Shown piece by piece: positions 1 to 6,336 of a stretch of DNA of 64,000 nucleotides (position 1 is its first letter; each line of letters opens with the position of its first letter). The DNA is from Paenimyroides aestuarii (GTDB lineage: Bacteria; Bacteroidota; Bacteroidia; Flavobacteriales; Flavobacteriaceae): NCBI RefSeq assembly GCF_024628805.1, contig NZ_CP102382.1, positions 1,736,001-1,800,000 on the forward strand. Reading direction: 5' to 3'. A program made the position numbers and the translations under genes. Below the pieces are notes generated by a model. It searched no databases and was not told the origin of the DNA. It saw only the letters and a list, made by a program, of their open reading frames with translations.

Positions 1-2
1 TG

Positions 3-1034
3 TCATACGTTTTGATTATGGATGATGGGAACTTCAACCGAAAAATAATTTTCCATTTGATGAATTTGTATTGGTTTTTCAGAAAGTAAACTGTACTGTT
101 CTTTCAGGTTCTTTAATGCTCTTCCTGATACAGTTTTACTGTTTCGCTTCAGATTTGCATTGTTAGAAACAGCGATGTTTTCATCAATTTTTATTTGGAT
201 ACAAACCGGATTTTCTTCTGTTCCCAGATTATGTTTTACGGCATTCTCAACGAGCAATTGTAAGGTCATCGGTATGATAAAACCTTTTATGCTTTTGTAC
301 TCGATTTGCAGTCGATAAGCATTATTGTATTTATGCTGAATGAGCTTAAAATATTGCTGGGCAAAATCAATTTCGTCTTCAATGCGGACTAATTCTTTAT
401 CTGTTGACTGCAAAACATAACGATAAATTTCAGCAAATTCATTGAGGAAATCAGATGCTTTTTCTTTATCTTCTTCGATCAGCTGATCCAATACATTCAG
501 GTTGTTGAACAGAAAATGCGGATTGAGTTGTGTTTTCAATTGATTGATTTTACTTTCTGTCATCGCCTTGTTGTACATTGCTATTTTTTTTTGCTGTTTT
601 TTATTGATTAGAAAGTAATAATAAGCAAGAAAAAAACCGCCATAAATCAGACCATCCAAAAAATTTGAAAATAGCGATAGGATAAATGTTTGTTGATTAA
701 AATTTCGCTCTATATTATCAAAAAGAACAGCAATTAACAGTCCCAAAGTGTTTGTGGCGAGTAGGTAAACAAAAAGTGAAGCTCCAAATATTTTGAGTAG
801 CACTTGGAAGCTGAACGTTTCAGATTTGTTCCATTTTTTGATAAAAAAAAGTAGAATTAAAAACAAAACTCCAGAACCTATTAATGAAGCTAAGGCCGCA
901 TCGGGTGTAAATGCATACGCATTGATTTGTTTCCTTACAATGACGCGTATGTAGATGGACTGTACATAGGCAAATAGCAAAATGAACAGTAGAAAAAAAC
1001 GGTTTTGATATATTTTTTGAGTGAAATTTTTCAT
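3..1034 (-). CDS. LytS/YehU-type sensor histidine kinase
   Basis: This 343-residue membrane sensor kinase has several hydrophobic segments in the first 145 residues. A His_kinase (PF06580-type) core follows, with the phospho-acceptor motif NPHFLFNNLN near residue 172. A degenerate HATPase region carries LVENAVKHN near residue 262. In this family the kinase phosphorylates a LytTR response regulator. The stop codon overlaps an ATG on the same strand (ATGA, positions 6-3), so a coupled downstream gene, presumably the response regulator, begins at the window edge and is lost. Upstream there is about 70 bp before the next gene on the same strand, which ends in its own terminator. Family assignment is firm; the signal sensed is unknown. 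Confidence 0.9.
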   Translation of the reverse strand: MKNFTQKIYQNRFFLLFILLFAYVQSIYIRVIVRKQINAYAFTPDAALASLIGSGVLFLILLFFIKKWNKSETFSFQVLLKIFGASLFVYLLATNTLGLLIAVLFDNIERNFNQQTFILSLFSNFLDGLIYGGFFLAYYYFLINKKQQKKIAMYNKAMTESKINQLKTQLNPHFLFNNLNVLDQLIEEDKEKASDFLNEFAEIYRYVLQSTDKELVRIEDEIDFAQQYFKLIQHKYNNAYRLQIEYKSIKGFIIPMTLQLLVENAVKHNLGTEENPVCIQIKIDENIAVSNNANLKRNSKTVSGRALKNLKEQYSLLSEKPIQIHQMENYFSVEVPIIHNQNV

Positions 1035-1059
1035 CTAATTTTGATGTTGCAATTTACAA

Positions 1060-1092
1060 AAAAATAGCCCTATAGTATGATAGAGCTATTTT
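1060..1092 (-). terminator. Intrinsic terminator of the exported-protein gene
   Basis: Read on the minus strand, AAAATAGC and GCTATTTT form a stem around an imperfect inner stem, followed by a run of seven T. It lies 10 bp past the stop codon of the upstream minus-strand gene. Confidence 0.7.
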
Positions 1093-1102
1093 AGTCTTAA
1101 TT

Positions 1103-1849
1103 TTAATTTGCCTTTTCAGGGAAAGAAGCAATTGTGTCTCCTTTATCATCAAAGAAATCGAGCTTTGCATTGTTTTCTTTGTCCACATAAAACATTGCTC
1201 TTGGCATTCCTTTATCATCAAAGAGAAACAGACCGTTGTTTTGGCTTCTTGATTTTCCGAGCATCACACGTGGTACTCCACCTATCAAACCCTGTTGCTC
1301 ATATTGTTTGTATTTTTCCTGCATTGCTTTAGGATCCTTTTTACCAAGTTCCTCCAGTTCTTTCATAATTTCTGCAGTTTTTAATTGCGATTCTTTACTT
1401 GGTCGGTCGTTAAAAGCTAACGTACTGCTCACAAATCTATTATCGCCTTGCCCTGCATCCTGTGTAAGTAGTTGCATCACTTGGTCTCCATCATATTGGT
1501 CGTATGTTAATGAAAGTCCAGAAGAATGTCCATTTTCAGTTTTCTGCCCATCATAGATAAATCCACCACATTCAATACCATCTTCATTAAAAAATAACAT
1601 TCCTGAACGTTTTTTTCTTCCCTCATTGGTCGGTCTGTCATTTATTATGTCAGTTCCGTTAGGGAAGCGTTCTACATTTGTAATGATCATTTTTACCGTT
1701 CCGTCTTTTTCTACGATGTTGATTCTCTCGACATCTATTTCACTAAATTTTTGGTTGCCTGTTTTTTTAAATGCAGTCGATGTAATAAATGTAATTCCTA
1801 CAACAGTAGCAATTGCAAAAGTTCTTAAAAACACTAGTTCTTTGTTCAT
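1103..1849 (-). CDS. Exported protein of unknown function
   Basis: The predicted product is 248 residues. I chose the ATG at 1849 (MNKELVF) because a signal-peptide-like hydrophobic stretch follows directly; an upstream TTG would add ten residues of no obvious use. The mature part is hydrophilic and rich in D, G and N. It contains repeated FF/FL-D-D-K-G turns (LFLFDDKG, DFFDDKG) and a charged helical stretch around residues 155-185. I do not recognise a named family. The DDKG repeats suggest a beta-rich extracytoplasmic fold, which is inference. It is a single gene with its own terminator. Confidence 0.75.
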   Translation of the reverse strand: MNKELVFLRTFAIATVVGITFITSTAFKKTGNQKFSEIDVERINIVEKDGTVKMIITNVERFPNGTDIINDRPTNEGRKKRSGMLFFNEDGIECGGFIYDGQKTENGHSSGLSLTYDQYDGDQVMQLLTQDAGQGDNRFVSSTLAFNDRPSKESQLKTAEIMKELEELGKKDPKAMQEKYKQYEQQGLIGGVPRVMLGKSRSQNNGLFLFDDKGMPRAMFYVDKENNAKLDFFDDKGDTIASFPEKAN

Positions 1850-1987
1850 CTTTTTAAATTTTAAAGTTTGATGAAGCAAAAGTATTTTGTAGTTATTTCT
1901 TTCTCAAGAACAAAACAATGAATACAGGAAAAAATCGGTTGAGATAAGGAAGATTAAACGTGAGTCAGTTTTAGAGTGTCGCACAAC

Positions 1988-2107
1988 GGGGCGGCGGCTT
2001 TGCGAAGTTCTTTTTCCGAGCTTGCTCGGGGAAAGGATTTTGCAAAACCGCATGATGTGCGAAGTTTGCGAAGCGACAAGCGCATCGTGCGGTGCAGGCG
2101 CCGCCCC
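1988..2107. repeat. GC-rich compound palindrome
   Basis: Outer arms GGGGCGGCG and CGCCGCCCC pair perfectly across 120 bp. Inside are a second hairpin (CCGAGC tt GCTCGG) and an imperfect one beginning CCGCATGATG and ending CATCGTGCGG. The GC content is strikingly higher than the AT-rich surroundings, which suggests a mobile or structured element. An open frame through it on the minus strand is judged not to be a gene. Confidence 0.65.
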
Positions 2108-2108
2108 A

Positions 2109-2144
2109 ATGTAGCGAAAGAAGCGTAAGCGGATTTCGCTACAT
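2109..2144. repeat. Short palindrome next to element (a)
   Basis: ATGTAGCGAAA and TTTCGCTACAT form an 11-bp perfect inverted repeat around a 14-nt loop. It directly abuts the palindromic element that follows, so two or three foldable units lie in tandem here. Confidence 0.6.
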
Positions 2145-2275
2145 CGTGTTTGTGTATGATTAGTGGCGTGTTGCAGCACCTAATTTAGTAAATAAAAACC
2201 GAATATAAAATCCGCGAGGGTTTTCGTAAGTAGGCGAGAACAAGCCATTAATTATACACGGTGTCGTGCGCTGGC
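2145..2275. repeat. Cassette-linker palindrome (a)
   Basis: The arms at 2152-2172 and 2239-2259 pair at 18 of 21 positions. The mismatches are at arm positions 7, 12 and 17. A 40-nt stretch (2207-2246) that begins AAAATCCGC and ends GAGAACAAGC recurs with about 34 of 40 identities in the element at 3066-3226, so this is a repeat family and not a chance hairpin. The stop codon and the last residues of the UPF0158 gene lie inside the element, as happens at the ends of integron gene cassettes. The core sites are not canonical attC (GTTRRRY). Confidence 0.65.
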
Positions 2276-2698
2276 TTTTCTACTTTCTAATTGATTTTTT
2301 ACTATTTTTTCTAACTCTCTTTGTTTAAAATCAAACCAGTTTTGTCTAAAATCGGAATGGTCAATTTTATACCTAAAATTCTGAAACGGTTTTTTATTTG
2401 CCAACACGTTTTCTAATTCAGATTGAAGCTTTTTGTCGGGTAACCGCTCAACAAAAAGTTCCATTATTTTAAAATTCTCAAAACTTTGTAAAACCTCGAT
2501 TTTGATAAAATCCGCTTGATGCTTCTTTACTTTTTCTAAATCCTCGCGAAAAGCCTCTTTAAAATCATCTTCGTCTGCAATATGGAAAAAGTTGGGTATT
2601 GTTACAATTTCATTAGTTTTAGAATTGTAATAACAATCAAATCCGCAATCTAATTCCTGCGCAATTTTTTTGATTATATTTTGTCTAGAATTATCCAA
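2252..2698 (-). CDS. UPF0158 family protein
   Basis: The 148-residue product has the layout of the UPF0158 family (PF03682). It contains FENFKIMELFVERL, a helical spacer, then PFQNFRYKI and RQNWFDFKQRELE near the C-terminus. No function is established for the family. The start is a TTG that overlaps the stop of the upstream DUF3024 gene (TTTTGGATAA), so the two are translationally coupled; no ATG exists before residue 79. The last eight or so residues are encoded by palindrome (a), which suggests the 3' end was replaced or extended when the element joined. Family call is good; cellular role is unknown. Confidence 0.75.
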   Translation of the reverse strand: MDNSRQNIIKKIAQELDCGFDCYYNSKTNEIVTIPNFFHIADEDDFKEAFREDLEKVKKHQADFIKIEVLQSFENFKIMELFVERLPDKKLQSELENVLANKKPFQNFRYKIDHSDFRQNWFDFKQRELEKIVKNQLESRKASARHRV

Positions 2699-3035
2699 AA
2701 AAGCAAGCGTGTTTATCTTCTTTTATAATTTCTATAATTTTATCTAAATAAGTAGATTTGGAAAACGGTTTATAAATCTCCCATTTCCCACTTGCTCTCA
2801 TCCAATATAAATTCCATTCTTTTCTTGATTTATAATATCGGATTTTGGCGAAATCAAATTGTTGTTTCTTTTTTTCGTCTTGCCAATCTGGTCGAATTTC
2901 AAACAGAATTATAACTTTTCCATCGTATGAATATCCAATATCAACTTGTTTTCTAATTTCAGGATTTTCGGGACGTAACGATTCCACATACCTTTTTATA
3001 CTGGATTCATTTATGTCTATCGTTTTGTTTGTCAT
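2691..3035 (-). CDS. DUF3024 domain protein
   Basis: The product is 114 residues, the usual length for DUF3024. It has the family features: GYSYDGKVIILFEIRPDW in the first half, a central IRYYKSRKEWNLYWMRASGKW and the characteristic C-terminal aromatic ending ACFFG. Function is unknown in the family. It is the first gene of a two-gene unit with the UPF0158 gene and overlaps it by 8 bp. The unit is bounded by palindromes at 2145-2275 and 3066-3226, so it reads as one cassette. Confidence 0.8.
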   Translation of the reverse strand: MTNKTIDINESSIKRYVESLRPENPEIRKQVDIGYSYDGKVIILFEIRPDWQDEKKKQQFDFAKIRYYKSRKEWNLYWMRASGKWEIYKPFSKSTYLDKIIEIIKEDKHACFFG

Positions 3036-3065
3036 TTATTTACGATTTTTTTCAGCTTGCGCACA

Positions 3066-3226
3066 TCGGTTTCGGCTATGAGTAGTTGCGTGGTTTAGCA
3101 CTCAACTTTGCAAGTACACACCAAACTGACACGAGCACGCAGTGCGAACTGGCGAAGCAAAATCCGCAAGGATTTTCAGAAGTAGGTGAGAACAAGCAAT
3201 TACTTATAGCCATTGTGTGTGCCCTG
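3066..3226. repeat. Cassette-linker palindrome (b)
   Basis: The arms at 3074-3094 and 3191-3211 pair at 17 of 21 positions. Mismatches fall at the same arm positions (7, 12, 17) as in the copy at 2145-2275, plus position 20. The stretch 3159-3198 is the second copy of the 40-nt conserved block. A perfect 14-bp palindrome CCTGCATATGCAGG follows at 3223-3236. The element lies upstream of the DUF3024 gene start and beside the hairpin and group II intron. Confidence 0.65.
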
Positions 3227-3238
3227 CATATGCAGGAC

Positions 3239-3313
3239 ACACCCCGAAAGCTTTTCAAATAGTTCAAAAATACAAATTTAGTTTTAAGAACCAAGTTTTC
3301 GGGGTGTTATTTT
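3239..3313 (+). terminator. Terminator-like hairpin preceding the intron
   Basis: Arms 3239-3253 and 3293-3307 (ACACCCCGAAAGCTT against AAGTTTTCGGGGTGT) pair with one mismatch around a 39-nt loop. A T-rich tail follows on the plus strand. The group II intron starts 14 nt beyond the stem base. Class C group II introns are known to enter just behind such stem-loops. Confidence 0.55.
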
Positions 3314-3321
3314 TCCAGAGG

Positions 3322-3880
3322 GTGTGAGTCCCTTACGAGCGGATTGAACCCCGAATCGTTAGCAAGCTGCAAGGTGGTTTATCGTGAGGTATGCACTGAA
3401 GGAAGCAGGACTGCAAAAGTCTGTACCGACGAACAGAAAGTACATAAGAGGCATAACAATAAGGATGAGTATCCACAGCAATACGAAGTCCAAAACAGTG
3501 TTCTGAACATGCTATTAAATCAGATTATTGTTATGTAGATGTACCGGCGATAGACGGAAGGAAAAAGCATTTACCAGGGGAGGTCTTGGCAATTACGAGT
3601 TAATCAAGCCAAGAAGTCAGCAGAGGTCATAGTACTTGAAAGTAACGAGATGCGAATAGATACCGCATAGGCCTCACAAACAAGGAAGGACTGAACGTAA
3701 ATCTCCAAGAAATTCGACTAGGAAAGTTAGCTTAGCCTAGTCTTAAAGTAAATTATGGATAGCTCAAAAGGTGTAAAGAGCTTTTGATTGATGATTTACG
3801 AACCGCCGTATACGAGAACCGTACGTACGGTGGTGTGAGAGGCTCTCCCTGTCAGTTTCTGGCAGGGCAGTCTACTCGAT
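3322..3880 (+). ncRNA. ORF-less group II intron
   Basis: The 559-nt element begins with the group II 5' consensus GTGTG. Its domain I start (GTGTGAGTCCCTTACGAG) is of the kind found in Bacteroidetes introns. Near the 3' end, domain V is present at 3802-3834: stem ACCGCCGTA with TACGGTGGT, a two-base CG bulge, and a TACG/CGTA upper stem. A domain VI stem (CCCTG/CAGGG) and a CTACTCGAT end follow. Where a reverse transcriptase/maturase gene would sit, domain IV is a small hairpin (AGCTC/GAGCT near 3756-3781), so the intron has no ORF and would need a maturase supplied in trans. It lies on the plus strand, opposite to the flanking cassette genes. The exact 3' boundary could shift by a base. Confidence 0.8.
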
Positions 3881-3910
3881 TAGCAGATGCCGTTTTTTGA
3901 ATTATATAAC

Positions 3911-3957
3911 ATTTCTAAATGATTTCTTTTTAAGTATCATTTAGAAATCAGTTTTTT
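3911..3957 (+). terminator. Intrinsic terminator downstream of the intron
   Basis: A perfect 13-bp inverted repeat (ATTTCTAAATGAT and ATCATTTAGAAAT) with a 12-nt loop is followed by CAG and six T on the plus strand. It would end any transcript carrying the intron. Confidence 0.7.
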
Positions 3958-3987
3958 GTTATTTTGAAATCATTCGTGTTAATTCTT

Positions 3988-4035
3988 AATAAAAAGTCTA
4001 TTTTAAAATATATTTATAGCTTTTAAAATAGACTT
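3988..4035 (-). terminator. Intrinsic terminator of the small membrane protein gene
   Basis: A perfect 15-bp inverted repeat (AAGTCTATTTTAAAA and its complement, 3994-4035) has a 12-nt spacer. On the minus strand it is followed by a T-rich run. It lies 23 bp past the stop of the gene at 4059-4265. Confidence 0.7.
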
Positions 4036-4058
4036 ATATTTGAGCTTTTATTACAAAA

Positions 4059-4265
4059 TTATCTTCGTAATAAGTTTATTCTGTTTTTTGCGAAACTGAA
4101 AATATTGGTAATTGAAAAAGAAATAATAAAAATTATTCCAATCATTGCAAAAAATTCCACAAATCTCATTGTTGCACTAGGTTCTTTTGCATCTCCGTCC
4201 ATTAAAAAACCAAAAATTGTAATTCCGATAGATACTATTAGAATGTTTAAATTTTTTTTACTCAT
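4059..4265 (-). CDS. Small two-helix membrane protein, unknown function
   Basis: The 68-residue product has two hydrophobic segments, roughly residues 5-22 (LNILIVSIGITIFGFLMD) and 35-55 (FFAMIGIIFIISFSITNIF). A short polar loop joins them and the tail is basic (KNRINLLRR). This predicts a two-pass inner-membrane protein with the basic tail in the cytoplasm. It starts at ATG 4265 and ends in front of a strong terminator. It sits alone between the group II intron and palindrome (c), as the gene of one cassette-like unit. No family is recognised. A real gene is likely because of the coherent topology and dedicated terminator. Confidence 0.6.
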   Translation of the reverse strand: MSKKNLNILIVSIGITIFGFLMDGDAKEPSATMRFVEFFAMIGIIFIISFSITNIFSFAKNRINLLRR

Positions 4266-4349
4266 AATTTTAATTTTTAAAAGTTATTTATATTAAACGT
4301 TAATTTAGTTTGATTATTATTTTTACGCACAATTTTTTCTACGGTTTCT

Positions 4350-4540
4350 GCTAACGGTCCGCGTGTATGTGTCAGGAGCGGATAAGAAAGCCTAAACTTT
4401 CGATTATTGACTGACGCAAGCAAAACCATTTTCTATTTGCTAATTTACACTTTTCCAGCGAATAAAAAATGGTTTTGCGACATAGATAACCGAAAATTCG
4501 ATTTAGACTTTAGCCGCTCTTGCACATACACGATGTTAGC
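4350..4540. repeat. Cassette-linker palindrome (c) with GTTAGC ends
   Basis: This 191-bp imperfect palindrome starts GCTAACGG and ends GTTAGC. Arms share GTGTATGTG/CACATACAC, then GAGCGG/CCGCTC. Near the centre is a long inner stem that includes GCAAAACCATTTT and its complement. The outline (inverted GCTAAC/GTTAGC ends, long bulged stem) is that of a very long attC-like site. The core is GTTAGC and not GTTRRRY. Its sequence differs from elements (a) and (b), so there are at least two subfamilies in the island. Confidence 0.65.
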
Positions 4541-4547
4541 CGATGTG

Positions 4548-4709
4548 TTATTTTGCAACAACTTTTTTGGGCAATCCAATTCTTTTGAGCATCTCATTTG
4601 CCTTTTCAAGTTTTTCAGGAAACATAACTTTATTGTCAAATTTGTCCAAAGATTTGTCAATTGCAACTATTGGTATTTTCCTTTTTTTTAATTCTTTTTC
4701 AATTTTCAT
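4548..4709 (-). CDS. 53-residue basic protein paired with DUF6934 gene
   Basis: The small reading frame encodes MKIEKELKKRKIPIVAIDKS followed by 33 more residues ending in KKVVAK. It is lysine-rich with regular charge spacing and good coding character. It starts 6 nt after the stop of the DUF6934 gene on the same strand, so the two must be co-expressed. Its TAA stop overlaps the end of the inverted copy of GTTAGCCGATGTGTT that bounds the unit. No family is recognised. The size and coupling are those of an antitoxin or small accessory subunit, which is inference only. Confidence 0.65.
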   Translation of the reverse strand: MKIEKELKKRKIPIVAIDKSLDKFDNKVMFPEKLEKANEMLKRIGLPKKVVAK

Positions 4710-4715
4710 AATACT

Positions 4716-5156
4716 TTATTTTCTTCTTACTAAAAATCCGTTATATTCAATGTCAATTTTGAATTTATCCCAATCATTCTCTAATTCTCCATAGATTTCA
4801 AAATCTCTTTTTACTTCGTTTAGAAATTTTGTAATTCCCATCCGATAAAGTCTTGTTCTTGCTTTTGTACTTCCAGTTGCATAAATCCAAACATTAGGAT
4901 ATTTATCTGTGAAAGCATAAAGTGTCGCAACAACGGTTGCTAAAACTTTTTCACTATCTCCATTGTTTGAAATCACTTTATCATCAATTTCTCCCGTTTC
5001 GTGATTTTTATCTCCAAATGCAAGATTATACAAATCTTTGAGGTTGGTTTCTTGATATTTTACCAGTTTCTGAATTGTTCCTTTCGTTCCTTCGCTTGTA
5101 AATTCAAAGGTCATCATTCTTTCGCTGGAACTTAATGCATATTTAGGTAAATTCAT
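4716..5156 (-). CDS. DUF6934 family protein
   Basis: The 146-residue product matches my memory of the DUF6934 family common in Bacteroidetes accessory regions. Features are YNLAFGDKN, then ETGEIDDKVISNNGDSEKVL, then VWIYATGSTKARTRLYRMGI. The TGSTKARTRLYR block is the best conserved part and looks like a nucleotide- or nucleic-acid-handling loop, though no activity is known. It is the first gene of a two-gene unit with a 53-residue protein. The unit (4535-5230) is bounded by 15-bp inverted repeats that match at 14 positions, so it may move as a module. A toxin-antitoxin or defence role is possible but untested. Confidence 0.7.
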   Translation of the reverse strand: MNLPKYALSSSERMMTFEFTSEGTKGTIQKLVKYQETNLKDLYNLAFGDKNHETGEIDDKVISNNGDSEKVLATVVATLYAFTDKYPNVWIYATGSTKARTRLYRMGITKFLNEVKRDFEIYGELENDWDKFKIDIEYNGFLVRRK

Positions 5157-5215
5157 TCAAGCAATTTTTACAAATTTACAAAATTTTTGACTCAGTAAAT
5201 CACACGATTTTTTGA

Positions 5216-5230
5216 AACATATCGGCTAAC
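5216..5230 (-). repeat. Outer boundary repeat of the DUF6934 unit
   Basis: On the minus strand this reads GTTAGCCGATATGTT. It is an inverted copy (14 of 15) of GTTAGCCGATGTGTT at 4535-4549. The two copies face inward and bracket the DUF6934/53-residue gene pair. No long palindrome is attached here, so this looks like the array's outer end. Confidence 0.55.
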
Positions 5231-5416
5231 ACCCAAATATACGAAAGTTTCTTAATTAACAAAAAATAAAATACGAAGCCATAAATATCTGTAAATAAAT
5301 TATATATTCGACAACAAACATTTACAATCGACTACAAATGTTTAACAACCGAATAAAATTTGCAAGCTGTCGCAACTTTGTACCAAATCATTATTTAATC
5401 ATAAATTTTATACGCC

Positions 5417-5740
5417 ATGAGTACATTACGCAACAACGTTCGCTTAATCGGGAGAGTAGGCAACACACCAGAAACCAAAACTTTTGACAATGGTACAAAA
5501 GTAACCTTATCGCTTGCAACCAGCGATTATTATTACAACGATAAAAAAGAAAAAGTGGAAACCACCCAATGGCACAACATCGTTGCATGGGGCAAAACCG
5601 CTGAACTGATTCAAAAATATGTTGAAAAAGGTAAAGAAATTGCCGTGGAGGGTAAACTTACTTATCGCACCTACGAGGATAAAGAGGGCATCAAGCGCAG
5701 CATTACCGAAATTGTAATCAGCGAAGTGCTGTTTTTCTGA
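5417..5740 (+). CDS. ssb: Short single-stranded DNA-binding protein
   Basis: The 107-residue product is a complete SSB OB-fold: NNVRLIGRVGNTPETK, TTQWHNIVAWGKTAE, then KGKEIAVEGKLTYRTYEDKEG. It lacks the flexible linker and acidic tip (DDDxPF type) that normal bacterial SSBs use to recruit repair and replication partners; it ends ISEVLFF. Short tail-less SSBs of this sort are common as second copies in Bacteroidetes. It lies immediately beside the cassette-like island, on the opposite strand. A housekeeping full-length ssb probably exists elsewhere, which I cannot see. Confidence 0.9.
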   Translation: MSTLRNNVRLIGRVGNTPETKTFDNGTKVTLSLATSDYYYNDKKEKVETTQWHNIVAWGKTAELIQKYVEKGKEIAVEGKLTYRTYEDKEGIKRSITEIVISEVLFF

Positions 5741-5770
5741 AACAAAAATCGGTAGTGACTTATAGCATTT

Positions 5771-5811
5771 CCACAGATGCACAGATATGTAATCTCTGCA
5801 TCTGTGGTTTC
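5771..5811 (+). terminator. Hairpin after ssb
   Basis: A perfect 11-bp inverted repeat (CCACAGATGCA and TGCATCTGTGG) lies about 30 bp after the ssb stop. The T-tract is weak (TTTCCTTC), so termination efficiency is uncertain. Confidence 0.55.
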
Positions 5812-5814
5812 CTT

Positions 5815-5922
5815 CTATATCAACAAGTCACGGGCTGCTTTAAAGGTGTTTACATGGGCTTGCAATATAGTTCGCAGGTCGGGTGAATAACCCCCACCCA
5901 TGCTGCACTGCATGGGGATATG
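5815..5922 (-). pseudogene. C-terminal relic of a histone-deacetylase-family gene
   Basis: The minus strand encodes, just before a TAG stop, HIPMQCSMGGGYSPDLRT followed by ILQAHVNTFKAARDLLI. This matches the C-terminal end of the bacterial histone deacetylase / acetoin-utilisation-like family as I recall it (IPV-CSMGGGYSPDI then EAHANTFRLA). An in-frame stop lies immediately upstream and no other part of the roughly 300-residue protein is present. The parent gene was therefore largely deleted, leaving about 35 codons between ssb and the GIN-domain gene. Confidence 0.65.
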
Positions 5923-6336
5923 CTAATGTTTGATAGGCTCAAATCATTTTTTATATTGAAATAGCTTTTATTTAAATAAAAATCCGCACTACATCATCAT
6001 ACGTGAATTAATAAACTAGAGGTCTGTTAATTGTGTTTTTTACGAAGATATATTCTTGATTTTGCTGATTAAATTACTAAAAATAGAATTTATCGGATTT
6101 TTTTATCATGTAATAAGATGCATGAGTTCTATAATAGTGTGGAGTATCGTATAAAAAATTATTCATTTGCAATCATTCTATAACACAATAAAGCTTTAGT
6201 AAGGTTTTGATATCATTCCACAGCCAATTTTCTATGATAGATTATTATAAGGAACGCATTAAAAAAAGGAAGAGGTTTTGTTTGGTAAGAATTTCAAAAT
6301 ATAAATTGTTTTTTGTAGCTTTAAACAAAAAAAGAT
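5923..6336. other. Intergenic region without a recognised gene
   Basis: The stretch is AT-rich. I see no RNA gene, no coding frame with plausible composition and no strong palindrome. It must contain the promoter of the following GIN-domain gene. The sequence TAGCTTTA near 6316 is one mismatch from the TAnnTTTG -7 consensus. Confidence 0.5.

Noticed and set aside
1904..2179. A 91-codon minus-strand open frame
   Set aside because: It runs through the GC-rich palindrome and its neighbour, and its composition follows the repeats and not a protein family.
3076..3294. A 72-codon minus-strand open frame
   Set aside because: It is wholly within palindrome (b) and the hairpin arm; cysteine-rich nonsense-like sequence with no family.
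3344..3538. A 64-codon open frame inside the intron
   Set aside because: It lies in group II domain I and bears no resemblance to a maturase; it is explained by RNA structure.
4407..4691. Open frames on both strands across palindrome (c)
   Set aside because: They are shadows of the palindrome and of the true 53-residue gene on the minus strand.
1974..5230. Classic chromosomal integron
   Set aside because: No integrase gene, no attI, and core sites do not match GTTRRRY/RYYYAAC. Only the architecture is similar, so it is reported as cassette-like.
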